From Xylanimonas allomyrinae (lineage in GTDB: Bacteria > Actinomycetota > Actinomycetes > Actinomycetales > Cellulomonadaceae), in NCBI RefSeq assembly GCF_004135345.1, contig NZ_CP035495.1, positions 1,736,001-1,800,000 of the forward strand: a DNA stretch of 64,000 nt, in the 5' to 3' direction. A model generated the notes under the pieces. The model ran no database searches and was not told the origin of the DNA. It saw nothing but the letters and a program-made list of their open reading frames with translations. This document shows, piece by piece, positions 20,535-28,092 of this stretch; the first letter of the stretch is position 1, and each line of letters starts with the position of its first letter. The translations under genes and the position numbers were made by a program.

Positions 20535-21056
20535 CGCCGGCAGGAGTCTGAGGGAAGGCCAGGCACCGCGGCCGATCACGTCCCGCGAGTCGTCTCTCGC
20601 GTCGTGGTCCGCCGTGCTGCCTGGGTTGCCAGCCGAGGAAGTCGGCGAGGTTCTTTTCGAGGTGGCGGCCGGTCGCCATGATGCGGCCGCCCGCCCGCGT
20701 CGTCGGCCGTCACTCCGGCGACGCGCACTGGCCGATCTGCACCACCTTTCCGGACTCCACTGCATGGGTTCGGTCCGAGGTTCGCCCGTGCGTCCTCACC
20801 CTGCAGATCGGGCATAACCAGAAAAGCGGGCCTTGGCACAGCGCAGTCCCCGCGACAACGGTGATCCCCAGTGCGACAACACCAAGGACGGAGTGACCGT
20901 GCGTGGCATTCTCGCCACACACTCACCGCTACCGAACCCCCAGCCAGTTCGTTGTCGCTGCAGACACCTTGCCTCACGTACGGCGGCAGTCCCCCGACCA
21001 CCGCTCGTCTCCTGAACCGGGTGCCTGCCACCCACCATCATCAGGAACGATCCACC
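20535..21056. other. 522-bp region with no convincing gene
   Basis: The stretch between znuA and the coiled-coil protein gene has short overlapping frames on both strands but none with clear coding character. A minus-strand piece around 20560-20685 reads RHLEKNLADFLGW and could be a remnant of a lost gene. It marks the passage from stable chromosome to the accessory cassette. Confidence 0.4.
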
Positions 21057-22091
21057 ATGAAAAACACCACCAAGATCCTCGTGGCAGCCGCCGCAGCCGT
21101 CACCCTCACGGGTGGTGGCCTCGTGGCCGCGGTCTGGATCGATCACACGGCCACCCACCGGGCGATCGCCGAGGCGGCCACGCTCGGTGACCAGGTCGCC
21201 GCCGCCCAGCGAGACCTGTGCGCCCAGATCGACACGGCGCAGACGCTGGTGTCCGACACCGTCGACAAGGTCCGCGACCCGCAGGTGCACACCCACCTCA
21301 AGGACGAAGTCCTGGACGCACAGGCCGCCTGCGCCCTGCGCATCAACCAGCCCGACGACGACGCCGACCGCTCGAGCGCCGAACGGCAGCGCGACGCCAT
21401 CGCCCGCGCCCTGCGCGACGTGCGCGCTCACAAAGCCCCGCTCCAGGCGGCATCCGATGCCGTGAGCGAGCAGCACGCGCTGTGGCTCCTCGACCAGGCC
21501 AAGATCGCAGCCCAGCAGGCCAGCGACGACCTGGCGGCCACGATCGCCGCCGTCAACACCGCTCCAGCCGAAGAGCAGCTGACCGCCACCGACGGCAGAG
21601 TCCTGGACAACGCGCCTCGCCAGGTGCTGCGCGACTCCATCGACTCCCTCAACGCCGCGGTCGCCACCGCTACGAACCTCCCGGCCATCGACGAGTCCAC
21701 CGTCGAGGGCTGCAACGCCGCCGCCAAGGCTCGCGCTGACGCGAAGGCTGCCATCGAGGCAGCCTCCACCGCTGTCGCCGAAGCCCAGGGCGGGGTCACG
21801 CAGGCCAAGGCCGCCTGGGACGCCGAGCAGGCGCGCATCGCCGCCGAGCAGGCGCGACACGCTGCCGCGAGCTCGTCCTCAGGCACCAAGAAGCCCTCGC
21901 CCTCAACGTCAGGGTCGTCCGGTTCCACCAAGCCGTCCGGCACCACCAAGCCGTCCGGCACCGGGTCTTCCGGCAAGGCGCCGTCGGGCATGGTGCCGAT
22001 CCCAGACCGCTGGAAAGACAGAGAGGCGCCCGGCGTTGCGCCCAGCACTGACTGCACCCTTCGCCCCGGAACCTGCGAGTTCGAGAAGTAG
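21057..22091 (+). CDS. secreted or membrane-anchored coiled-coil protein, unknown function
   Basis: The 344-residue protein starts at ATG after AGGAACGA. A hydrophobic segment (about 6-26) is a signal peptide or anchor. Residues 30-285 are alpha-helical and Ala-rich with four widely spaced Cys (LCAQ, AACAL, EGCNAA, DCTL). A Ser/Gly/Lys/Pro linker with SGTTKPSGT-type repeats then leads to a C-terminal segment DCTLRPGTCEFEK. No family recognised. It converges with the radical SAM gene, 31 bp away, and may belong to the same accessory block. Confidence 0.6.
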   Translation: MKNTTKILVAAAAAVTLTGGGLVAAVWIDHTATHRAIAEAATLGDQVAAAQRDLCAQIDTAQTLVSDTVDKVRDPQVHTHLKDEVLDAQAACALRINQPDDDADRSSAERQRDAIARALRDVRAHKAPLQAASDAVSEQHALWLLDQAKIAAQQASDDLAATIAAVNTAPAEEQLTATDGRVLDNAPRQVLRDSIDSLNAAVATATNLPAIDESTVEGCNAAAKARADAKAAIEAASTAVAEAQGGVTQAKAAWDAEQARIAAEQARHAAASSSSGTKKPSPSTSGSSGSTKPSGTTKPSGTGSSGKAPSGMVPIPDRWKDREAPGVAPSTDCTLRPGTCEFEK

Positions 22092-22122
22092 CCCGCCTCG
22101 GACGCGGTTGCCGGGCTGCTTG

Positions 22123-22758
22123 CTACCGGATGTGACCGCGGCCCACGGTGGGTGTCGTGCCAGTCAGTAGTTGGTCCAGGTGGTCGACGTCTGTCCACCC
22201 GTTGACCGCTACCGCACCGTTGGCGGCGACACGAACCTCGACACGGTCGGGTAGGAGCCCCAGGGTGTCCTTCAAGTGCACGTACCGGTCAGTCAGGTGG
22301 TGGAACTCCTGGTTGTCCGACCCGACCCACGGCCGTGTCATGTCCCGACGGTCCGCGAGATATGGGCCGTCGATGAGCAGGTCGGTCACCGCGAGCAGCT
22401 CAGCCGCGCCCGCGGGCGCCTCCGGTCCGGTCAGTGTTCCGAGCGTGTGGCCGGTGAAGACCACCGTCGAGAGGCCCGCCGCCTGGACCTGCGCGCACAG
22501 GCGGGCGAACCCGGAAGCCTGGTCGAAGGGTTCCCCGCCCAGCAGCGTGACACCCTCGATAATGCCGTCTGCCGCTGTCACAAGGATCTCATCCATGAGC
22601 TCGTCAACCGTGACGGCGTAGCCGCCGACAGTTCCCCACAGGTGCGGGTTGAAGCAGCCCTCGCAGCGGATCGTGCAGCCCTGCGCCCAGATCGCAAACC
22701 GCGATCCTGGCCCTTCAGCATCCGTGCGAGCCACGACGTGCCCGATCCGCACCGTCAC
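22123..22758 (-). CDS. NrdG-like 4Fe-4S radical SAM protein
   Basis: The product has 211 residues from a GTG start. It begins VTVRIGHVVARTDAEGPGSR and then FAIWAQGCTIRCEGC, giving Cys28, Cys32 and Cys35 in the CxxxCxxC radical SAM motif. LLGGEPFDQ is the GGE motif that holds the SAM amino group. The short length and the EGPG/WxQGC layout match activase-like proteins related to anaerobic ribonucleotide reductase activase, but no glycyl-radical enzyme is nearby. It is the last gene of the minus-strand cassette that starts with a Ycf46-like AAA ATPase, so a role in modifying or activating a partner of that cassette is more likely than NrdG function. This role is inference. Confidence 0.82.
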   Translation of the reverse strand: MTVRIGHVVARTDAEGPGSRFAIWAQGCTIRCEGCFNPHLWGTVGGYAVTVDELMDEILVTAADGIIEGVTLLGGEPFDQASGFARLCAQVQAAGLSTVVFTGHTLGTLTGPEAPAGAAELLAVTDLLIDGPYLADRRDMTRPWVGSDNQEFHHLTDRYVHLKDTLGLLPDRVEVRVAANGAVAVNGWTDVDHLDQLLTGTTPTVGRGHIR

Positions 22759-22789
22759 CGTCCCCGGTGCGGGTGCCTGACGGTCGGGC

Positions 22790-23832
22790 TCAGTAGTCCA
22801 GGACGCGGCCACCACCGCTCCCCTCGAAAGGCTCGTGCACAGGCGCGCCCATGCCGGGCGCGTCGAGCTCGGCCTGGGACCCCGTGGGCGTGCGGGGCTC
22901 GAAGACGACAACGTCACGCACCCGGACGAACTCGTGCGGTGCCAGCCGTGCTGCGGACACCATGTCGTCCAGGCTCGCGAACCCGCCGTGCGCGTCGCGA
23001 GCGGCCACGATCCGAGACGCCAGCGCTCCATCCCCACCCAGAGCAGCAGCCAACTGGTCGGGTACCGCATTGTTGACGTCGACACGCCCGCCCGCAGCGC
23101 GCACCACGCCAGGCTGGGAGCCCTGCGGGGGTGGTTGCACCTCCGCCGCCGGTGTGGCGGGTGCGTAGTACTGCGACCCATCGATACCGAAGGGCGGAGA
23201 CGTCGACGGCCCGTAGCCGGGCGCACCGGATCCGGGCGCCGTGTAGCCGGGGACCAGATGCCCGGGTGCTGGGTAGGCAGGTGGGAACCCCTGCGGAGGT
23301 ACGTGCGCCGGCGGTACACCCCCCGGGGAGGCGAAGAACGGCTGGGGCCCGAGCTGTCCGGGACCACGATGCGCAGGACCGTCGTCGAGCGGGCCGGCAG
23401 GCACGGGAATGCCCGGGACACCGGGGCGGGCGTCGGCCCTGCCGTCGCGGGCTGCGCGTACCAGTCCCGCATCTTGGCCGGGCGAGACCGCCACTGCAGA
23501 TACGCCCGGTTGTGCAAGATGGCGAAGATGATCATGCCGAGCCAGATACCGAACAGCGCGTAGTCCTGCCAGACAAGTGGCGCGTCCTCCACGTTCGCGT
23601 CGTCGGTGGGCGTCGTCGCAAACGCGTAGAAACAGAACACCGACGCCGCACACGCCGCCCCTGCAATGACCCAGAAGCGCGCAGTCCCGACACGGATCGC
23701 TGTGTACAAGAACCCGACGAAGGAGAACATCCCCATCCCGAGAACCACTGCGAGCAGCCACGCACTGTGACGCACCCGCCATCCTCGCCGGGCAAGCAGT
23801 TGCGCCGGGTCAGTACTGGCGGACGTCATCAT
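22790..23832 (-). CDS. membrane protein with C-terminal helix-hairpin-helix domain (frameshifted as read)
   Basis: The 5' part encodes three hydrophobic segments (SAWLLAVVLGMGMFSFVGFL, FWVIAGAACAASVFCFYAF and ALFGIWLGMIIFAIL), then HNRAYLQWRSRPAKMRDWY. After about 23425 the protein continues in the next frame with a Pro/Gly/Tyr-rich spacer. It then forms a ComEA-like helix-hairpin-helix unit (GRVDVNNAVPDQLAAAL ... ASLDDMVSAARLAPHEFVRV) and ends RVLDY. One additional C in the run at 23423-23426 (plus-strand G) joins them into 347 residues reading TPAPGVPGIPVP. The HhH may contact nucleic acid or act as a protein interaction module. It overlaps the DUF2997-like gene by 23 bp and lies between that gene and the radical SAM gene. 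Confidence 0.7.
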
Positions 23833-24037
23833 CGACCTCGACCACCGTGTCGGCAGTCACGGACGACTGCGTGTACTCACGGGTGAACTCGCTCGAGACG
23901 GTCGCCGCGTCGAGCAGATCCTCCAAGACACCGATGCTGTCCACGCATGCCGAACCCTTGATCCCGACGGTGTGTGCAGTGACCGTGCCGTCGGTAGCGA
24001 CGGACACCACGACCTGCTGCGGCTCGATGGCGTTCAT
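23810..24037 (-). CDS. DUF2997-like small protein
   Basis: The 75-residue acidic protein reads VVVSVATDGTVTAHTVGIKGSACVDSIGVLEDLL, then FTREYTQ. It fits the DUF2997 pattern: a beta hairpin with a G(F/I)KG-xx-C motif, a helix, and a terminal Tyr-Gln-like end. That family is found in cyanobacteria and other bacteria near DUF1257 proteins and Ycf46-type ATPases. No catalytic residues are obvious; the single conserved Cys could be a ligand or a modification site. Its ATG overlaps the upstream stop (ATGA). Confidence 0.6.
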   Translation of the reverse strand: MNAIEPQQVVVSVATDGTVTAHTVGIKGSACVDSIGVLEDLLDAATVSSEFTREYTQSSVTADTVVEVDDDVRQY

Positions 24038-24489
24038 CCGGCTGGCCGATCAAGGGTCAGGACGAGCGTGACCGAGTCGTCCGCCTCGACCCTCTCGGAT
24101 GTCACCGTCATGCCCGCAACCGGGGCCTGCGCCCGCACCCGCGCCAAGACGCTCTGCTGCACCTGACGGCCGTACGCCACATCCACAGCCGTCACGATCG
24201 CGGTCGCACGCTCCGCGTCGACCTTTCCGGTGAACTGCGCCGCCCAGATCCCTTGCCCGTCTCGGGAGAACTCGGCGCGCACATCACGCCACGCCGCCAC
24301 GATCACCTCACCGGCAGCAGTGACCTGCGCTTCGGTGTCCGCCAACGCAGCCCGCAACAGCGCCGCGTCCCGCATGCGTGTGCGGACATGCTGCACGAGC
24401 ACGCCGTCCGCGGACAGTTCTGGGACGGCGGCGCCCAGCGCGGAGGCCGCAGCCAACGCGAGCGGGATCAGCACGACTCCGATACTCAA
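24034..24489 (-). CDS. DUF1257/Ycf35-like protein with N-terminal hydrophobic segment
   Basis: The 151-residue protein has an N-terminal hydrophobic stretch ([21 protein letters not shown]), then VRTRMRDAALLRAAL, FSRDGQGIWAAQF, and VDVAYGRQVQQSVLARV before a final beta strand (DSVTLVLTL). The order (metal-free beta/helix start, FxRDG strand, an A/YxxQ helix, last strand) resembles DUF1257, which is related to chloroplast Ycf35. The resemblance is from recalled family patterns and is moderate. Position supports it: it sits between a Ycf46-like ATPase and a DUF2997-like protein, with ATGA overlaps on both sides. Confidence 0.5.
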   Translation of the reverse strand: MSIGVVLIPLALAAASALGAAVPELSADGVLVQHVRTRMRDAALLRAALADTEAQVTAAGEVIVAAWRDVRAEFSRDGQGIWAAQFTGKVDAERATAIVTAVDVAYGRQVQQSVLARVRAQAPVAGMTVTSERVEADDSVTLVLTLDRPAG

Positions 24490-25730
24490 TTCAACTCACC
24501 CTTCTGCCACCCCGATTTGGGGAAGCCGTCCACGTTCCCGTCCGTACCCAAAGGCCCACCAGGTCCAGCCCCCGGCAGACCGCCGAGCGGCGCCACCCGG
24601 TCTTGTGGCGCGGTGGCCGGGACCGCGTGCGTCGACGCCCAGGAGCGCACCTGGGCAACCTCGTCAGCCTGCGTCACACTCACCGGCACCATCGCATCGA
24701 CCGCGCGGAACAGGTCTGCCTCCAACAACTGGCGACGATCAGCGAACGCTTCCACCAAAGCCGTCGCCACGCTCTGCTCGATCTCCGCTCCGGAGAACCC
24801 CTCCGATGCGGCCGCCAGGCGCGTACACAACCCCTGATCGACTTGCACCGCGCCACCGGCCCGAGAGCCCTCCAGGCGGGCGCGCAGTCGCACCGCCCAG
24901 ATTTCCTCCCGCTCCACAGCGGTGGGCAGGTCGACGAAGAAGACTTCGTCGAAGCGGCCCTTACGCACCAGCTCCGGCGGCAGCCGGTCGGCACGATTCG
25001 CCGTCGCGATCACGAACACCGGCGCCGTCTTCTCCGCCATCCACGTCAGGAACGACCCGAACACACGCGCAGTCGTACCCGAGTCACCACCACTGGCCAG
25101 CCCAGCGAAGCCCTTGTCGATCTCGTCAACCCACACGATGCATGGTGCGACTGCCTCCGCCGTCCGCAGCACCGCACGCATGTTCGCCTCGCTCGAACCC
25201 ATCAGCCCGCCAAACACCCGCCCCACGTCCAGGCGCAGCAACGGCAGCCCCCACACCCCCGCCACGGCCTTCGCCGTCAACGACTTCCCACACCCCGGCA
25301 CCCCGGTGATCAGCACGCCTTTCGGTGGTGGCACCCCGAACGCGCGTGCCTCCTGAAGCCATAACCCGTCCCGCTTTTCGAACCAGCATTTCAGGTCCGA
25401 CATCCCGCCAACATCCATCAACCCCGCGTCCGCATCGACGAACTCCAACAGGCCGGCCTTACGCACCACCGAACGCTTCTCAGCCAGTACGACCTCTGCG
25501 TCCTCGGTGGTCAGGCGGCCGTCGGCGACCATCGCCTTCGCGAACGCGTTCGACGCCTCATTGACCGTCAGCCCGAGAGCGGCCACCACCAGACCCTCAC
25601 GACCCGCGGCATCCAGGTCGACCACGATCCGACCCGACCGGTTCGCCTCAACGATCCCGTCCAGGACTCGGCCAATCTCCACCGCGCCCGGCAACGGGAA
25701 GTCGACCAGAGTCACGTCCCGCTCGCGCAC
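24486..25730 (-). CDS. Ycf46-like AAA+ ATPase, 5'-truncated
   Basis: From the first available start (GTG at 25730) 414 residues remain. A helical domain beginning [18 protein letters not shown] is followed by the AAA+ module: Walker A GVPGCGKS (143-150), Walker B IVWVDEID (198-205), sensor 1 VIATANR, arginine-finger region [11 protein letters not shown], and the GFSGAEIEQ helix of sensor 2. The wording [19 protein letters not shown] before Walker A is a Ycf46 hallmark. Family members are about 490-500 residues and carry about 100 residues upstream of VTLVDFPLP; here that segment is replaced by an oppositely oriented gene. It is the first gene of the cassette, so its promoter is probably lost with its 5' end. 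Confidence 0.8.
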   Translation of the reverse strand: MRERDVTLVDFPLPGAVEIGRVLDGIVEANRSGRIVVDLDAAGREGLVVAALGLTVNEASNAFAKAMVADGRLTTEDAEVVLAEKRSVVRKAGLLEFVDADAGLMDVGGMSDLKCWFEKRDGLWLQEARAFGVPPPKGVLITGVPGCGKSLTAKAVAGVWGLPLLRLDVGRVFGGLMGSSEANMRAVLRTAEAVAPCIVWVDEIDKGFAGLASGGDSGTTARVFGSFLTWMAEKTAPVFVIATANRADRLPPELVRKGRFDEVFFVDLPTAVEREEIWAVRLRARLEGSRAGGAVQVDQGLCTRLAAASEGFSGAEIEQSVATALVEAFADRRQLLEADLFRAVDAMVPVSVTQADEVAQVRSWASTHAVPATAPQDRVAPLGGLPGAGPGGPLGTDGNVDGFPKSGWQKGELN

Positions 25731-25745
25731 GCTGCCGGCCCGGAG
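25731..25745. other. junction where two genes are both cut at their 5' ends
   Basis: Coding similarity for the Ycf46-like ATPase stops at about 25735 on the minus strand. In the opposite direction the frame of the first Tad-locus gene is open and protein-like right from this point (ECRTIDSWTGLC...) with no signal peptide or promoter. Both genes normally need about 50-100 more 5' codons, and there is no room for them. The place is therefore a deletion or recombination joint, or an assembly joint. Confidence 0.65.
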
Positions 25746-25790
25746 TGCCGCACGATCGACTCCTGGACCGGCCTGTGCGTCATCGCAGTC

Positions 25791-26618
25791 TTGCCCCCGA
25801 CGACAGAGCCCGTCGTCGACCCGGTCGACGACGGTCCTCAGGACTCTGGCGCAGGCTCTCCGTGCTTCTTCGACCCGTCGCGCTTCGGTTACGCGGACGT
25901 TCCGGCTGGCCCGGTGCCGTGCACGAGCGACTTGGGCTACTGGTCGTCGTCGTTGCAGTGCTATGTGCGGGTGATGGATCCGCAGCCGGATGCGGGTGAT
26001 CCCTCCTGGGCGGGCCGCTCGCCGGAGGATGGCGGTGCGGTCTACGGCTGCTATCAGCCGCTGCCGGTCGACGTCGACGTCTACGTGTGGTTGCTGAATC
26101 CGCCGACCCCGGCGTCGGCGGGTCCGTCTCCGCGGGCGGTGGCGCAGATGGCGGTCGACGAGATGGGTCTGTCGGCGATCGAGATCGGGATCGTTCCCGA
26201 GCCGCGGCCGGGGTCCATCGGGATCGTGGGCATGCCGGTGTGGATGTGGGCACGCAACCCGGGTCCGTCGACTGTCGGGCCGATCACCGCTTCGGCGTCT
26301 GCTGGTGGGATCACGGTGACGGCGACGGCGCGGATCCACAAGTACACCTGGTCGATGGGCGACGGCGGGACCGTCGTCTGCTCGGGGCCTGGCACACCTT
26401 TCACCGACGACCGTGGCGGCGAGCCCTCGCCGGACTGTGGGTACACGTACTCGTCCTCGAGCGCCGGGCTTCCGGGTGACTCGTTCACGGTGACCGCGTC
26501 TTCTGACTGGGTCATCGACTGGGCTGGTGCAGGCCAGACCGGCACGATCCGCATGGACGACCTGGAGCGTTCGGTGCAGATCGTGGTCGGTGAGGCGCAG
26601 GTGCTCGTGACCAACTGA
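25791..26618 (+). CDS. Tad-locus secreted protein of unknown function, probably 5'-truncated
   Basis: The nominal TTG start gives 275 residues, but the frame is open and protein-like back to about 25740. The family is Cys-rich (CFFDPSRFGY, VPCTSDLGYWSSSLQCYV, GAVYGCY) and then forms a Big/PKD-like beta domain with ITVTATARIHKYTWSMGDGGT and an SSSAGLPGDSFTVTASSDWVIDWAG stretch. Such proteins regularly head actinobacterial SAF-CpaE-CpaF-TadBC loci and normally have an N-terminal signal peptide, which is missing here. It probably sits outside the membrane as a pilus or secretion accessory. Whether the present form is exported is doubtful. Confidence 0.6.
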   Translation: MPPTTEPVVDPVDDGPQDSGAGSPCFFDPSRFGYADVPAGPVPCTSDLGYWSSSLQCYVRVMDPQPDAGDPSWAGRSPEDGGAVYGCYQPLPVDVDVYVWLLNPPTPASAGPSPRAVAQMAVDEMGLSAIEIGIVPEPRPGSIGIVGMPVWMWARNPGPSTVGPITASASAGGITVTATARIHKYTWSMGDGGTVVCSGPGTPFTDDRGGEPSPDCGYTYSSSSAGLPGDSFTVTASSDWVIDWAGAGQTGTIRMDDLERSVQIVVGEAQVLVTN

Positions 26619-26648
26619 GGTTGCGAGGAGGAGGGAAGGACGGGCCCC

Positions 26649-27317
26649 GTGTCCGAGACCACCACTCGTCAGCGTTCGTCGAGCGGCGCCCCAGCGCCCG
26701 CACCAGTGAAGGCCGTGCCCCCGCCGGGGATGCGACGGCGCCCGGCGGTGCTGATCGCCGGGCTCACGCTTGTCGCGGTGGGTGTCGTGTCGGGGTGGAT
26801 GGTGTGGTCGCGCGACGACACGACGATCGAGGTCCTCGCCGCCCGGGACGGGATCGAGCGGGGGCAGGTGATCGCGTCCGACGACGTCGCGGTCGCCCGC
26901 ATCCCGTCGGATCTCGGCTGGGCGGTCGTCCCCGCATCGAGGCTCGACGACGTCGTCGGCAAGCGCGCCGCGGTCGACGTCGCGGCGGGTACGTCGATCT
27001 CGGCCGACGCCGTGACCGACATCCAGGTCCCGGCGGACGGGTACTCGATCGTCGGAGTCGAGCTGTCCTCGAAGCAGGCGCCCGGCATGGGGTTGCGGGT
27101 CGGTGACCGGGTGACCGTCGTCGTAACGCCGTCGGCTGCGACCGAGGCGAGTGACGTCCCGGCGTCGACGCCCGCGGAGGTGGCAGGGGTCTCAATGTCG
27201 GTGGAGACGGGGAACACGGTCCTGGACCTGCTGGTGCCGCAGGCGCAGTCGGCGCTGCTCGCGGCCCGGGTCGCGACCGGTGACTTCGCGGTCGTGCTCG
27301 AGTCGAGGGACCGGTGA
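26649..27317 (+). CDS. SAF-domain membrane protein (CpaB/RcpC-like)
   Basis: A strong GAGGAGGAGGGAAGG precedes the GTG start. The 222-residue protein has a Pro/Ala-rich N-terminal tail, one TM (PAVLIAGLTLVAVGVVSGWMVW), and a SAF domain (about 58-125, with IEVLAARDGIERGQVIASDDV). In Tad systems CpaB/RcpC proteins sit outside the membrane and help assemble or gate the pilus. It precedes the CpaE-like gene by seven bases. Confidence 0.82.
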   Translation: MSETTTRQRSSSGAPAPAPVKAVPPPGMRRRPAVLIAGLTLVAVGVVSGWMVWSRDDTTIEVLAARDGIERGQVIASDDVAVARIPSDLGWAVVPASRLDDVVGKRAAVDVAAGTSISADAVTDIQVPADGYSIVGVELSSKQAPGMGLRVGDRVTVVVTPSAATEASDVPASTPAEVAGVSMSVETGNTVLDLLVPQAQSALLAARVATGDFAVVLESRDR

Positions 27318-27324
27318 GCGCACG

Positions 27325-28092
27325 GTGGCCGTGATCGCGTTGTGCTCGGCGTCCGGGTCGCCTGGGGTGACGACCACGGCGGTGGCTCTGGCGTGGAACT
27401 GGCACCGGCCGGTGTGGCTGGTGGATGCCGACCCGGTGGGCGGGTCGGCGATCCTGGCGGGGATCTTCCGCGGGATGCGGGAGTACGAGGCGGGCCTCGT
27501 CGAGCTCGCCCTGTCTCCTCTCGACACCGCGGACGCCTTGCTGGACGTCGGCCAGCCGGTCGAGGGCACCTCGGTCACGTTCGTTCCCGGTCCCCGCTCC
27601 CGCGCGCAGGTCCCCAGCCTGGAGCCGATGTGGGGTCGTCTCGGCGATGCGCTGGACGATCTCGACAAGGGCGGGCAGGACGTCATCGTCGACGCCGGAC
27701 GGCTCGGGATGCGCGGGTCGCCCGAGCCGCTTCTCGCACTGGCTGACCTCACGCTGGTCGTCACGCGCGCGAACCTTGTCGCGTTGTCCGCGGTGCGGTC
27801 GTGGGCGTCGCCGCTGGCCGAACGGAGCCCGGCCTGGCGTGATCCTGGGCTGCTGGTCGTCGGGGCCGGGCGCCCGTACCCGTCGAAGGAGGTCGCCGAG
27901 TTCCTGGGGTTGCCGGTGGTGGCGTCGGTGCACGACGACGCCCGCGCTGCCGGGGTGTATCACAGCGGGCTCGCACCAGAGCGGAAGTGGGCGACGGGCA
28001 CCTACGCCCGGTCGGTGCGGGGCGCGGCGGACGCCATCACGAGCCGGATCGCCCGGGGCCGGGCCGAGCTGCTGGAAGGGGTCACGTCATGA
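27325..28092 (+). CDS. CpaE/MinD-like P-loop protein with atypical Walker A
   Basis: The 255-residue protein follows the MinD/ParA fold: ALCSASGSPGVTTTAVALA at the P-loop, VWLVDADPVGGSAILAG as switch I, DVIVDAGRLG as Walker B and DLTLVVTRANLVAL as a later strand. The Walker A reads GSPGVTTT rather than GKGGxGKTT, so both deviant lysines are missing. This is usual for the actinobacterial Tad-locus CpaE-like group and suggests weak or no ATP hydrolysis. It likely positions the Tad machine at a pole. GTG at 27331 is an alternative start. The stop overlaps the cpaF ATG. Confidence 0.75.
   Translation: MAVIALCSASGSPGVTTTAVALAWNWHRPVWLVDADPVGGSAILAGIFRGMREYEAGLVELALSPLDTADALLDVGQPVEGTSVTFVPGPRSRAQVPSLEPMWGRLGDALDDLDKGGQDVIVDAGRLGMRGSPEPLLALADLTLVVTRANLVALSAVRSWASPLAERSPAWRDPGLLVVGAGRPYPSKEVAEFLGLPVVASVHDDARAAGVYHSGLAPERKWATGTYARSVRGAADAITSRIARGRAELLEGVTS

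Noticed and set aside
20576-21031. Minus-strand open frame in the region before the coiled-coil gene
   Set aside because: Arg/Gly-rich translation with no start signal or family features; only a short RHLEKNLADFLGW-like piece in another frame looks protein-like.
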